Assembly: GCA_964522485.1 (NCBI GenBank)
Contig: CAZFUS010000021.1
Coordinates: forward strand, 1-35,106
Source: Methylohalomonas sp964522485
GTDB lineage: Bacteria; Pseudomonadota; Gammaproteobacteria; Methylohalomonadales; Methylohalomonadaceae
Direction of reading: 5' to 3'
DNA length: 35,106 nt
The notes beneath the pieces are model-generated. The model saw only the letters and a program-made list of their open reading frames with translations. It had not been told where the DNA came from and searched no databases. The position numbers and the translations under genes were made by a program. Below, piece after piece: positions 1 to 10,000 of the stretch. Position 1 is the first letter of the stretch; every line of letters starts with the position of its first letter.

Positions 1-400
1 CACTGTCCACCTTGGCCGACAGGCGACTGGCCCTGACCAGTGGTGCAGCGTCGAGACCGATGTGATCGCAGTGATTTTCAATTTCTCCGGGCGTGCGTCG
101 TGAAACCGCGCCCTTGCCGCCGCAGACGAACACACCGAGCTCGCGTTCCAGTCCTTTCAGACCTTCCTTGAGCGCACCACAGGTCGTAGTGGTGACGCCG
201 CTGGAATGCCAGTCAAAGCCCAGCACGCAGCCAAACGCCTGGAACCAGAAGGGATGAGACAGCCGGCGCAGCACTTCGTCGCGACCGTAGTCTTCGGCAA
301 CATGAAGCGTGATCGCCCGCGCCAGTTTGACCATACGCTCGAACAGCCAGCGCGGTGCATGACCGTCATGTAGGGGTAACTGGGCGTAACCCGTGCGCAC
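1..400 (-). CDS. DUF763 family protein, partial (C-terminus beyond left edge)
   Basis: Reading leftward from a GTG at 398-400, the frame stays open for 133 codons to the window edge. The N-terminus reads MRTGYAQLPLHDGHAPRWLF, followed by an FERMVKLA segment, then PFWFQAFGCVLGFDWHSSG, a CGALKEGLKGL helix and GVFVCGGKGAVSRRTP. This is the conserved N-terminal half of DUF763, a family of unknown biochemical function common in archaea and scattered in bacteria. The GTG start is chosen because the RTG..LPLH.G..P.WLF beginning coincides with the family N-terminus; no clear Shine-Dalgarno sequence precedes it. The gene diverges from the OPT transporter, and the intervening bases would hold both promoters. 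Family assignment rests on remembered motif patterns. The missing C-terminal part cannot be assessed. Confidence 0.75.
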   Translation of the reverse strand, partial: MRTGYAQLPLHDGHAPRWLFERMVKLARAITLHVAEDYGRDEVLRRLSHPFWFQAFGCVLGFDWHSSGVTTTTCGALKEGLKGLERELGVFVCGGKGAVSRRTPGEIENHCDHIGLDAAPLVRASRLSAKVDS

Positions 401-490
401 GCAATCATCATAGCATCCAGTGGCAGCGAGCGGCGTTGCCAGCGGTTGAATGTCCATGGCACCCCGATATGCTGTATCCGGACAGCGTTC

Positions 491-2263
491 ATGCGCGAGT
501 GCCGAAACGAACCCGGGGCCGAAGCCATCTATCCCGCGACGAACTACAACGATCCACAGCTGACGCTGCGGGCATTGATAACCGGTCTGGTGATTGGTGG
601 TCTGCTGGCACCCTGCAATATCTACAGCGGCCTGAAGATCGGCTGGGCCTTCAATATGTCGATCGCGGCGGCACTGCTGGGACTGGCGTTCTGGCGCATG
701 ATGCAGCGGCTTGGTGCAAGACCGTTCGGTCTGATGGAAAACACCATCAACCAGACAGGCGCCTCCGCGGCGGCTTCGATCGTCTCCAGCGGCCTGGCTG
801 CGCCGATTCCGGCGCTCACTTTGATCACCGGGCAGAAGCTGGCCTGGCAATGGCTGGCATTCTGGCTGCTGGCGGTAAGTCTGCTCGGTGTCGTGGTTGC
901 CGCTGCGATCCGCCGGCAGATGCTGTTACGGGAAAACCTGGTTTTCCCGGCCGGGGTGGCCACTGCGGAGACGCTGCGGGAGATCTACGCCCGTGGCAGT
1001 GAAGCGGCGCTGCGGGTCCGGGTCCTGTTTGGCGCGGCGGCACTGGCGGCGGCGGTCAAACTGTTTCACGAGTTTGCATTCGGCGTATCGCGTCTGAGTC
1101 TGGGCTTCAGTCTGCCGGGGCGCGGTATCTCGGCGCATAATCTTGGGTTCGCCTTCGATCCATCGCTGCTGATGATCGGCTTCGGCGCCATTATCGGCCT
1201 GCGCGTCGGGCTGTCACTGTTGCTGGGCGCGATACTTGCCTGGGGGACTCTGGCGCCGTGGCTGCTGGCCCGTGGCTGGGTCGAGGCCGGCGGAGCCGAA
1301 GCCGTCTGGTTTTCGGAACTGGTGGAATGGTTGCTGTGGCCCGGGGTCACGCTCATGGTCACGGCCTCGCTGACGACTGTGATGCTGGCCTGGCGGCGGC
1401 GGCATTCAAGGGCGGGAAAACCGCACTCGTCACTCGGTGGTGAGGTGCCGCGCCGCTGGTTTGTGGCCGGTCTTGTGGTGGCTTTCGGGGTCGCGGTGAC
1501 AGCGCAGGTGTGGCTGTTCGATATCACGATGTATGCGGCGAGCCTTGCCGTGCTGCTGTCTCTGGGACTGGCTGTGGTCGCAGCGCGGGTCGCTGGCGAG
1601 ACCGGCATCACCCCGATCGGCGCCATCGGCAAGGTGACACAAACGGTTTTTGCTTTTATCAGCCCGGGCAATATCACCAACAATCTCATGGCGGCGAATG
1701 TCACCGGGGGCGCCACCGATCAGTGCGCCGATCTTTTACATGATCTCAAGGCTGGTCTGTTACTTGGCGCTCAGCCACGGCTGCAGATACTGGCGCAGGC
1801 ATTCGGCATTGCAGCGGGTGCCCTCACGGGCAGCGCCGCCTATTTATTACTGATCCCGGATCCGGAGGCTATGCTCCTGACGCCCGAGTGGCCGGCACCT
1901 GCAGTGGCCACCTGGAAGGCGGTGGCGGAAGTGCTGCAGTCTGGCTGGGAGTCATTACCCCCCGGAGTGCTCGTGGCCATGCTGATCGCCGCCGTCGTGG
2001 GGCCGCTCATGGCAGGACTGCCATATCGGTGGCCTGTAACGGGGCGCTGGCTGCCGAGTGCACCGGCTCTGGGTCTGGCTTTTGTCATCCCGGCCTGGAA
2101 CGCCATCTCGCTGTGTCTGGGCGCTGTCCTGGCCGCGCTCATCTGGCGCCTGGCGCGCAACTGGGCCGAACGTTTTGTGCTGGCCATGGCCGCCGGCCTC
2201 GTGGCGGGTGAGAGTCTGGCGGGTATCGCCACGGCCGCCGGCCGTCTGCTCAGTGGTCAGTGA
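491..2263 (+). CDS. OPT superfamily (oligopeptide/metal-chelate) transporter
   Basis: The 590-aa polytopic membrane protein is hydrophobic almost throughout, with roughly 14-16 candidate membrane segments. OPT-type signatures include an N-terminal NIYSGLKIGWAFNMSIAAAL, QTGASAAASIVSSGLAAPIP, a central GETGITPIGAIGKVTQ followed by ISPGNITNNLMAANVTGG, DLLHDLKAGLLLGAQPR, and a C-terminal GESLAGIATAAG. OPT proteins import small peptides or metal-chelator complexes across the inner membrane; the substrate here is unknown. The frame is open from an ATG at 446, but the ATG at 491 is preferred because it leaves space for the divergent promoter of the DUF763 gene. Neither start has a strong ribosome binding site. 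It lies 72 bases before a small anchored protein and may be co-transcribed with it. Confidence 0.85.
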   Translation: MRECRNEPGAEAIYPATNYNDPQLTLRALITGLVIGGLLAPCNIYSGLKIGWAFNMSIAAALLGLAFWRMMQRLGARPFGLMENTINQTGASAAASIVSSGLAAPIPALTLITGQKLAWQWLAFWLLAVSLLGVVVAAAIRRQMLLRENLVFPAGVATAETLREIYARGSEAALRVRVLFGAAALAAAVKLFHEFAFGVSRLSLGFSLPGRGISAHNLGFAFDPSLLMIGFGAIIGLRVGLSLLLGAILAWGTLAPWLLARGWVEAGGAEAVWFSELVEWLLWPGVTLMVTASLTTVMLAWRRRHSRAGKPHSSLGGEVPRRWFVAGLVVAFGVAVTAQVWLFDITMYAASLAVLLSLGLAVVAARVAGETGITPIGAIGKVTQTVFAFISPGNITNNLMAANVTGGATDQCADLLHDLKAGLLLGAQPRLQILAQAFGIAAGALTGSAAYLLLIPDPEAMLLTPEWPAPAVATWKAVAEVLQSGWESLPPGVLVAMLIAAVVGPLMAGLPYRWPVTGRWLPSAPALGLAFVIPAWNAISLCLGAVLAALIWRLARNWAERFVLAMAAGLVAGESLAGIATAAGRLLSGQ

Positions 2264-2335
2264 TTTTCGGGCGCGCCGTGTATTCACGGTAGGCCATCGC
2301 TACAATGACGGCTTTATGCATGACTGGATAAATCA

Positions 2336-2812
2336 ATGAAACGGTTTTTGTTATTACTGGTGATTGTCGTGGTGGCCGTAGCGCTGGCATTCATAAGCCT
2401 GCCGGAAGATCCCGGTCGTATGGAGAAGCCGGCCCCCATACCAGAGACGCCAATCACGGCAGACAAGGATGAGGATGAGACAACTGAACAACAGTCGGCG
2501 GTCGAGACGGAGCGCGATGCCCGCTTGGCAGCCATGAAAGAGCTTTACGCCGATCTCGAACGGGAACGCCGAAATCTGCGCCAGCGACTGAACAAGGTCA
2601 GGTACTATCTGGCGGAGGCCAAACTGCCGGACACCAGAGCCGAGAAGGTGCAGGAAGAGCTCGACAGCGCCAATCGGCTATTAATCAATCCGCCGTTACT
2701 GGGGGCATTCCGGGGCGTGGACGGTATTCAGCAGGAGCTGGACCGTATCGCGCGCATTAATGAACGGCTCGACGAGATCGAAGTGATCCTGGGTGCACCA
2801 GCCGAGAATTGA
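2336..2812 (+). CDS. Membrane-anchored coiled-coil protein of unknown function
   Basis: The 158-aa protein has a basic start and a single hydrophobic segment at about residues 3-22 (LLLLVIVVVAVALAF), followed by a proline-rich acidic linker (residues 25-50). Residues 55-155 are charged and predicted helical, with heptad-like spacing and many Glu/Arg/Leu residues (ERDARLAAMKELYADLERER, later IQQELDRIARINERLDEIEV), typical of a coiled coil. It is probably anchored by an uncleaved signal with the helical part in the periplasm. I recognise no family. It follows the OPT transporter and converges with the TldE-like gene, with only 32 bases between the stops. The start is the only ATG in a suitable position. 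Confidence 0.6.
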   Translation: MKRFLLLLVIVVVAVALAFISLPEDPGRMEKPAPIPETPITADKDEDETTEQQSAVETERDARLAAMKELYADLERERRNLRQRLNKVRYYLAEAKLPDTRAEKVQEELDSANRLLINPPLLGAFRGVDGIQQELDRIARINERLDEIEVILGAPAEN

Positions 2813-2844
2813 TCAGCATGACGGAATGCCTGTCAGCAATCAGG

Positions 2845-4161
2845 TTACAGGGTCAAGGTAAAACGATCGCAGATAATACCGGGCAACTGCATACTGGCAA
2901 GCGATCGGCGTTCATAGGTATCCGGGTCATGCAGGAATGTGCGTTTGGCGGTGATTTGCGCCAGCTGATCACCCAGCAGCCGGTAGAGGCTGTCATCGAA
3001 ACGCATGACTTCCAGTGGCGCCTGCATGACGCCGTTCTCCACCCAGAAACAGGCATAGCGGGTCATGCCTGTGATGCGGCAGTTGTTGGTGTCGGAAAAG
3101 TTGCCATACCAGAGGTTGTTGATGTACAGCCCGGTATCCAGTGCATTCAGAATATCTGAACCGGCCAGCGTGCCGGCTCCCATCTGCAGCGCCTGCGGTG
3201 CTTCTTCGCTGGTATTGACGCTTTGCTGATACTCTCTGGCGCTGCGCGCATCGACCAGTGGTTCATGCAGCTTTCCGGCCGTAACCAGGTCGACTCTGGC
3301 GGGTAGTTCAAAACCTTCCGGAGAGAAGCGTGGCATCATTCCGCCGGCGTGATCCTCGGTTAAATCTACCTGTGTCGACAGTTGCCGTCCGCCTTCGGCC
3401 AGTTTCAGCAGCGGCGACTGGCGCGTGCGCAGATCCCGCAGACTGAATCCACCCATGCTTGCCAAATCGAGCAGCTCGGCCAGGGCCGCGGGCGCCAGAA
3501 AGGTCCGGTAGTGGCCGGGACACAGGGATTTCGAGCTGCGCTGCATGAGTGTCAACTCATGCTGTTGCCGCACGATATGTGCAGCCAGGCTGTCGGGTTG
3601 CCAGTCAGTGCCGGTGTAATGCTGTTTGCTGGCATGACCATGCGTATCATAACAACTCCAGTCGAAGTTGAAGATCGGGCGGCTGTGCCAGTTGCGCTGT
3701 CCATGGGAATTGGCGAAGCCGCGAAATATCTCGCCGGCGGCATAATGGCCTACCAGATCCATGCCTGTAGCGGCCTCGATAATGTCGGCGACCGCCTGCC
3801 GGGTCGGCGGCAGGTGATTATTTGCAAGGCTGTCGCTGGAAGTCGCGTGAGTGTTGTAGTTCAGGTAGGGATCGTCCGGACAGAGAGGCAAATCCCGGCG
3901 CAGGGCAGTCAGTATGTTCGTTACCCGTTCCAGATCGATATCGGCATCGCCACTCAGATCGCAATGACCCAGGCAGTGTTTGTTTGCCTGCACCAGTGCC
4001 AGCTGCATTTCATACTGAACGACCTGGCCGGACAGGCGGACACGGCCGTGATTGAAACGGATGAAATCGGAACATTCGCCCATGAAATAACAATGGATGT
4101 GTTCACCGGGCTGACACCGGCGCGTGAGTTCGGCAACGAGACTAAAGAAGTGATCGCGCAT
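2845..4161 (-). CDS. TldE/PmbA-like modulator of TldD protease
   Basis: The 438-aa protein resembles the non-catalytic partner in TldD/TldE protease pairs. It has a divergent N-terminal half and a C-terminal half with the U62/TldD-type region (SPLLKLAEGGRQLSTQVDLT, VDLVTAGKLHEPLVDARSAR, LNALDTGLYINNLWYGNFSD, CRITGMTRYACFWVENGVM). It lacks the HExxxH zinc motif of its upstream neighbour, as expected for the TldE side. In known systems TldD and TldE form a heterodimer that trims peptides such as microcin B17 precursor and CcdA. The frame is open further upstream, but those starts overlap tldD. The ATG at 4159-4161 (MRDHFFSLVAEL) gives a 13-base gap and a natural N-terminus. The assignment to TldE rather than a second TldD is from the missing motif and gene order. 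Confidence 0.8.
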   Translation of the reverse strand: MRDHFFSLVAELTRRCQPGEHIHCYFMGECSDFIRFNHGRVRLSGQVVQYEMQLALVQANKHCLGHCDLSGDADIDLERVTNILTALRRDLPLCPDDPYLNYNTHATSSDSLANNHLPPTRQAVADIIEAATGMDLVGHYAAGEIFRGFANSHGQRNWHSRPIFNFDWSCYDTHGHASKQHYTGTDWQPDSLAAHIVRQQHELTLMQRSSKSLCPGHYRTFLAPAALAELLDLASMGGFSLRDLRTRQSPLLKLAEGGRQLSTQVDLTEDHAGGMMPRFSPEGFELPARVDLVTAGKLHEPLVDARSAREYQQSVNTSEEAPQALQMGAGTLAGSDILNALDTGLYINNLWYGNFSDTNNCRITGMTRYACFWVENGVMQAPLEVMRFDDSLYRLLGDQLAQITAKRTFLHDPDTYERRSLASMQLPGIICDRFTLTL

Positions 4162-4174
4162 GCTGGGATGGGTT

Positions 4175-5620
4175 CTAGTCACCGCCGAAGACTTCAACCT
4201 GACTGAAAAGACAGACGGGGGCGGCATGGCCGGCATTGAGTGCCTGATTGGGTTCACCCTTGCCGCAGGTATGTACGCCGTGGACCGCCCAGGTCGAATG
4301 GTCGCCAACCGCCTTGAGGTTGCGCCAGAAGTCCGCTGAAATCCCCCGGTAATTGGGGTTTTTCAGCACGCTGGTCAGTTCGCCGTTTTCTATCAGTCTG
4401 GCGTATTCACAGCCGAACTGGAATTTGTTGCGACTGTCATCGATTGACCAGGAACGGTTGGTGTCCATGAGAACCCCGTATTCGATGCCGGTCAGCAGTT
4501 CGGTGAAGCTGTTATTGCCTGGTTCCAGGTTGATATTTGCCATGCGATCGATAGGCGGACGGTTCCAGCCGCTGCTGCGGGCGTTGGCAACGCCGTGGAT
4601 CTGTGCGCGTGACTGCGATAGCCGGCCGCCCAGGGGTCGCACAAGAACACCGTCCTTGATGAGATATTCGCGCCGCGCCGGCGTGCCGTCATCATCGCAG
4701 GCATAGCTGGCGAGCTCGCCTGCAATGCCGGGATCGAAGACTGCATTCAGCAGCTCAGAACCGTAACGGAGAGTGCCGAAATCCTGCAATTGCACGAAAC
4801 TCGTGCCGGCGTAGTTGCGTTCGTCACCCAGGATCCGATCCAATTCCAGCGGGTGGCCGATACTTTCATGGATCTGCAGCATCATCTGGCTTGGCATGAG
4901 CAGCAGATCACACCGCTCCGTGGGGCATTCCCGTGCCCGCAGAAGTTCCAGGGCCTCGCCAGCGATACGTTCCGCGGCCGCGGCGAAGCCGATTCGATCG
5001 AGATGTTCAAGCCCGGCCCGCGCCGGCTGATCGTGAGCATAGGTCCGCACCTGGCTTTCGACGCCGTGATTGGCGACAACGGTCATCGTCGGACTCAGGA
5101 ATTCGTGCGTCTGGCGAACATGGTTATCAGGTCCGGCCAGCAGCGTGTCGGTGTGGTGCCAGGTAAGACCCGCGGACCAGTCGACGATCGCCGGATCCAG
5201 CGCCAGGAGACGGTTGATCGCCTGAAGATAGTCAAGCTTCTCCGGCAATAACCAGTCCGACCAGCGCTTTTCCACCGCATCCTGGAAGCTGCCGCTGGTT
5301 TGTGGACCCAGTCCGGCCGGTTGCTGGATGAGCTGCAATGGTGCCAGCGCCTCCGCTGTCTGTCGGGCCTGGTCGAAAGCATGCTGCAGGCCGGCGCCTG
5401 TGAGATCACTCGTGGCTGCATAAGCGGAACTGCCGTTGTGATTAGCAGCAACGAACGCCCCCAGCAGACTATAGCGCTCAAGCGGCTCGGTCACATGCCG
5501 ACGTACGTTAAGGGATTCTCCGGTTTCCGCGACCAGCCGCAGGGACCAGTCACTGTCGCCGGAGACCAGTTGCCGAAAGCGATTGGCTATCGCTTCGAGG
5601 TGTTCCGGACCGGCCGACAC
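4175..5620 (-). CDS. TldD-family metalloprotease
   Basis: The 481-aa protein is the usual length for TldD. The zinc-protease motif HExxxH is visible as HESIGHPLELD, with H251, E252 and H256. A conserved Cys in the C-terminal THTCGKG-type segment (here VHTCGKGEPNQ) is the expected third zinc ligand. Other family features are the GTSFVQLQDFGTL stretch after the motif and RPLGGRLSQSRAQ further on. TldD with TldE cleaves small or unfolded peptides in the cytoplasm, and in some lineages matures modified peptides. The start is one base past the stop of the receiver-kinase gene and its stop is 13 bases before the TldE-like gene, so the three are probably translated from one message. No precursor peptide gene was recognised nearby. 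Confidence 0.87.
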   Translation of the reverse strand: MSAGPEHLEAIANRFRQLVSGDSDWSLRLVAETGESLNVRRHVTEPLERYSLLGAFVAANHNGSSAYAATSDLTGAGLQHAFDQARQTAEALAPLQLIQQPAGLGPQTSGSFQDAVEKRWSDWLLPEKLDYLQAINRLLALDPAIVDWSAGLTWHHTDTLLAGPDNHVRQTHEFLSPTMTVVANHGVESQVRTYAHDQPARAGLEHLDRIGFAAAAERIAGEALELLRARECPTERCDLLLMPSQMMLQIHESIGHPLELDRILGDERNYAGTSFVQLQDFGTLRYGSELLNAVFDPGIAGELASYACDDDGTPARREYLIKDGVLVRPLGGRLSQSRAQIHGVANARSSGWNRPPIDRMANINLEPGNNSFTELLTGIEYGVLMDTNRSWSIDDSRNKFQFGCEYARLIENGELTSVLKNPNYRGISADFWRNLKAVGDHSTWAVHGVHTCGKGEPNQALNAGHAAPVCLFSQVEVFGGD

Positions 5621-5621
5621 G

Positions 5622-6935
5622 CTAGCGTTTCCAGTCGATGCCGATCAGCAGTTCACGTGTATTCTGGAAACGTTCATCGGGATCTTTGGCGAGCAGACCG
5701 TCAATCAGTGGTTGGTAGAGGGCAAGTGGATCGGGTAACCGGGGCACGGGCTCGATGACATGCGCTCGCAATAATTCGCTGACTGAATTGCCGGTGAAAG
5801 GCCGTTTGCCGGTCAGCATCTGGAAGAAAATGATACCCAGACTATAAAGGTCGCTGCGCTGATCGACTTTCATACCGCTGCCCTGCTCGGGACTGATGTA
5901 ATAAGGCGTGCCCACTACCATGTTGTTGACGGTGATATCTTCCATTTCCTGGTCATCGGCTTCCTTGGCTACACCGAAATCGGTGATTGCGAGTGCGTCG
6001 TTCTGCTTGAACAGCATATTCCCGGGCTTAATATCGCGGTGGATGATACCGCGTTCGTGGACGGCGCTCAGACCGGACGCCATCTGGCGCAGATACTCCA
6101 GCGACTCCGTTGGATGGATGCCTTTCTTGATGCGTCCGGCCAGATCGCCGGCCGGAAAATATTCCATCGCTATATAGGCGAATTCCGCGGCGAATGCGCG
6201 TTCGTAGATACGCACCACGTGGGGGTGCTCGACATGAGACAGCAGATTGTATTCCAGCATGAAGCGTTTCAGCGCAGTGGGATCTTTCATGCCACGGGTG
6301 AACATGATTTTTAGAACGACGTTGTACTGGTCTTCGAGACGCTCGGCCAAGATTACGCTGGACATGCCGCCACGGCCGATCTCGCGAATCAGCCGATAGC
6401 CCGGTATTTCAATGCGCATTACCTCGTCACGTGACGGCGCCGACTGAAATGGCTGTATGTGGCGCTGGGTATCCGCATACTGTGGTCTGGCCTCTGTCAC
6501 ACTCGCTTCAGGCATGGCGGCTGTAGTGGTCTGTTCTCCGGGCACGGCGATTTCAAGGAGATTCTGACACGACTCCAGCAGCTTGGTAATCATGACCTGG
6601 CCTTCGATGTCCCGCTTCAGGAGATAATTCTCAGCGCCGAGTTTGAGCGCGTCGACGGCCACGCGTGAATTGTCTTCAGCGGTCAGCATCAGGATCGGCG
6701 GCAGATTGGTATAGCTTTTGAATGCCCGCAGCCAGTCAAGACCATTTTCATCGGGCAGGTTCAGATCGTAGTCGAGCAGGATGAGATTGTATTCCGTCCA
6801 GTCAAAATCCTCATCGGGCAAGCCTTGCACCGGGTCATATTCCACGACCTCGGCACTCGGAAACTCCTGCTGCAGACGGCTTACGAACAGCCGGCGATAG
6901 TCAGCTGAATCATCAATGAGAAGTATTTTCAGCAA
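5622..6935 (-). CDS. Response-regulator receiver fused to Ser/Thr protein kinase
   Basis: The 437-aa protein has two parts. Residues 1-125 form a CheY-like receiver: acidic pair D8/D9, phospho-acceptor D55 in LILLDYDL, the LTAED segment, and a conserved Lys in YLLKRD. After a linker (130-175), residues 180-435 form a Hanks-type kinase: glycine loop GRGGMSSV (187-194), lysine K209, catalytic HRDIKPGN (299-306, D301), ITDFGVAK (DFG 319-321), GTPYYISPEQ, and SDLYSLGIIFFQMLTGKRPF. All catalytic residues appear intact, so it should be an active soluble kinase gated by phosphotransfer, probably from the nearby CheA-like kinase (inferred). A 132-base gap separates it from that gene and could hold a secondary promoter. 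It runs into tldD with a one-base gap. Confidence 0.9.
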   Translation of the reverse strand: MLKILLIDDSADYRRLFVSRLQQEFPSAEVVEYDPVQGLPDEDFDWTEYNLILLDYDLNLPDENGLDWLRAFKSYTNLPPILMLTAEDNSRVAVDALKLGAENYLLKRDIEGQVMITKLLESCQNLLEIAVPGEQTTTAAMPEASVTEARPQYADTQRHIQPFQSAPSRDEVMRIEIPGYRLIREIGRGGMSSVILAERLEDQYNVVLKIMFTRGMKDPTALKRFMLEYNLLSHVEHPHVVRIYERAFAAEFAYIAMEYFPAGDLAGRIKKGIHPTESLEYLRQMASGLSAVHERGIIHRDIKPGNMLFKQNDALAITDFGVAKEADDQEMEDITVNNMVVGTPYYISPEQGSGMKVDQRSDLYSLGIIFFQMLTGKRPFTGNSVSELLRAHVIEPVPRLPDPLALYQPLIDGLLAKDPDERFQNTRELLIGIDWKR

Positions 6936-7067
6936 TCCGGATACTACCCGTAGGTGAATTGTGACAGGCTGATAACCTGACGGTTTAACTACCTACTACA
7001 ATATCACATGAGCCGGTCAGTTCGGCCAGTCGCGGGCTTTGTAGTGTGATCGGCTTAGTAAACGTTT

Positions 7068-10000
7068 TCAGTTGGTACCGGCATAGCTTCGCTCCAGCAG
7101 CTCATGAACATGCAGTAGCAGCGTGTCTTCACTGAACGGTTTGGTGAGATAGACATCAATGCCCATTTTGGAGGCAAGCTGGCGATGTTTCTCGGTTGAC
7201 CGGGAAGTCACCATCATGATGGGAATGTCGACTGTGGTTTCGTTGGCCCGTATATGTGAGGCCAGCTCGAAGCCGTTCATGCGGGGCATCTCCAGATCCG
7301 TGAGTACGATATCCGGCCGTTTCTTTTCCATGAGTCCGGCAGCTTCAAGCCCGTCTTTGGCCGTACGGACATCATAACCGGCGTCGCGAATGATCTGGGC
7401 GAGGGTCCGGCGGGCACTGATCGAGTCATCCACGATCAGCGCTACTGGCAGACTGCGCTGAATGCCGGTATCGGCCAGATCGGCTTCAGGTATCAGGCCT
7501 TCTTGCGGTGTACGGATCAGTTCCGGCAGATCCAGCACCGGGACAACACTGCCGTCACCGAGAATCGTGGCGCCGACAATGCCCCGGATCTTCTTCAGAT
7601 ACGGCCCCAGCGGTTTGACGACCAGATCCCGGCTGTCGATCATCTGCTCGATCTGCACCACACAATCCAGCGCTTCTTCGCGAATCAGCAAACCCGGTCG
7701 GCTACGGCGCTCACCGCTGCGGCGGTCTCTGGGCAGACGCAGCAGATCATCAATCTGATACAGATCCACTTCTTCATCCTCGATCCGGTAGCGCTGTCCG
7801 CCATCCTGTTCGATGCATTCGCCGTCGTCCGGATGCAGTATGCGGATGATGCCCCGGGTCGAGATCGCCATCACCTGCTTGCGCACGCGCACCAGCAGAC
7901 CATGCGTAGTCATCAGGGATATCGGCAGGCGCAGTTCAAATTCGGTGCCCTGGCCTGGCGCGCTGTCAATGAACAGACTGCCCTTAATGGTCTGCAATTG
8001 GCTGGAGACGATATCCATGCCAATACCGCGGCCCGAGGTCTGGGTGGTTGCCGTACGGGTTGAAAAGCCCGGACGCAGAATCAGACGATACAGTTCATCG
8101 TTGGAAAGTACTTGGCCGGACTCGATTAGACCGTGCTGCTCGGCGATTGCCCGGATGCTGGCACCATCCAGACCGGCGCCATCGTCGCGGCAGCGTATAA
8201 TCACCTGGGTGCCTTCGCGGCCGCAGTGCAGGCTGATGCTGCCACTGGTTGGTTTTTCCCGGCGGATACGATCTTCCCGCGACTCGATACCGTGGTCGAC
8301 TGCGTTGCGCAGTATATGCATGAGCGGGTCGACCACAGCATTCAGGATGTCACTGTCAAGCAGCGTATCGGTGCCCTCAAGGTACAGATCGGCCTGTTTC
8401 CCGGTCACGCGGCAGGTCTGGCGCACCGCGCGCTGCAGGCGCGGCACAATACTCTTGATCGGCACCATGCGGGTCCGCATGACCAGATCCTGGACATCAC
8501 GCTGCAGGCGCGACTGATCGATCAGGAGTTCATCCAGATGACTCAGGTATTGACCGATGTCCTGATCCAGTTCCTGCGAATCGACAGCCGCCTCAACCAG
8601 GCGGTGGGTGATGGTATGCAGTTCATTGTATTGTTCGAGTTCCAGCGTATCGAATTCGCCGCCGGTTGCCGTTTCCGCCAGTTTGTAGGCGATGCCGCCG
8701 ACATCAACCTGCTGTTCCAGTTCGCCCACCAACTGTCGAAACAGTTCATGCTGCTCGAGTAGGGAGGTATTTTGATCGGCTGCCTGCTTGATCTTTTCCT
8801 GCAGTTGGGCGGTCAGGATCTGCGTTTCACCCACCATACGCAGCAGATCGTCGATCAGCGTGGCTGGTACCCGCAGCATGGCTACCTGGGTCTGTTCTTC
8901 CTCTTCTTCAGTACTGGTCCTCTCTGAAGCACTATCACTGATGGTGTCTTTCTGATCTGAAACGGCGGCCGGCGGCGGCGCTTCCGGTTCCATGGTCTCG
9001 ATACCGTTGCGTTCGAGGCGGTTGACCCAGTCAAGCACGGACTGCAGGGTCTGCACGGCCCCGGCCGGGGTTTCCTGGCGCTGCGCCCCGAGGTTTTCAC
9101 TCATTTCTTCGAGACAGTCGGCGGCTTCGACCAGCGTCGCCGTCAGAGAAGGCGAGGGTATGCGATCGTGTTCGACCAGTATTACCAGCAGGTCTTCGAT
9201 CTGATGGGTAAGGGTGGCAATGCCGCGAACACCGACCGTGTTGGCGGCTCCCTTGATGGTATGCGCAACGCGCTGCGCTCGTTCCAGCTGCTGTTTGTTG
9301 CCATGACCGCTGGCCAGGGCCTGAATAGCCTCGGAAAAATGCTCGGTCTGGCCAGGCAACTCCTCCAGCAGACCCTCCAGCAGCGTCTGATTGATATCGT
9401 CCGGCAGGCTGAGACTGACGTCTTCGGCTGTGGCCGTTTGCAAGCGGTCGTCTTTTACTACGGTGTCGCTGATATAGACTGCTGACAGCTGTTCGGCCAG
9501 TGCACGCGCCGGTTCGCCTGGCAACGGCTGTGGCCAATTGTCGTCCTGGAGTGTTGCTATCAATGCCTGGCCCGTCGCTGCATTCGCCGGATCGGCCAGA
9601 TAGGCGCTCACGAGTTCCGGCCAGTTGTTCAGCAGCCGGGTTTGATTCCCGCTGAGCGGAGACCGCCGTGCCGCCAGGTTCTGGACAATGGTTTGAAATG
9701 TTTCGCAGGCCTGTTGCAGGCCGATCAGCTCGGCGGCCTGTGCGGCACCGGCGAAACGTCCGATACGGTTTGCGAATTGCGACAGACCATCGTAACGCAG
9801 CGCATCGGTACAGTCGGCAGACTGCAACTGTGTCTGCAGTTGCTCCGATTCCTCATGTATCTGCACGGCCTCGGCCACCAGCATATCGATCAATTCCTGA
9901 CTGACTGGCTGTGACCGGGCTCCGGCCGGCACTGAAGTTGCTGCCTGGTCCGGAGTGATTTCCGGATCGGCAACCTCGGCTGCAGCGGAGGGTGTTACGT

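Noticed and set aside
2276..2289. CCGTG/CACGG hairpin after the OPT gene as a terminator
   Set aside because: Five-base stem with no T-tract; the next gene follows in the same direction.
3382..4206. Long plus-strand open frame (274 codons) opposite the TldE-like gene
   Set aside because: It lies fully antisense to a recognised gene and its translation has no family-like pattern.
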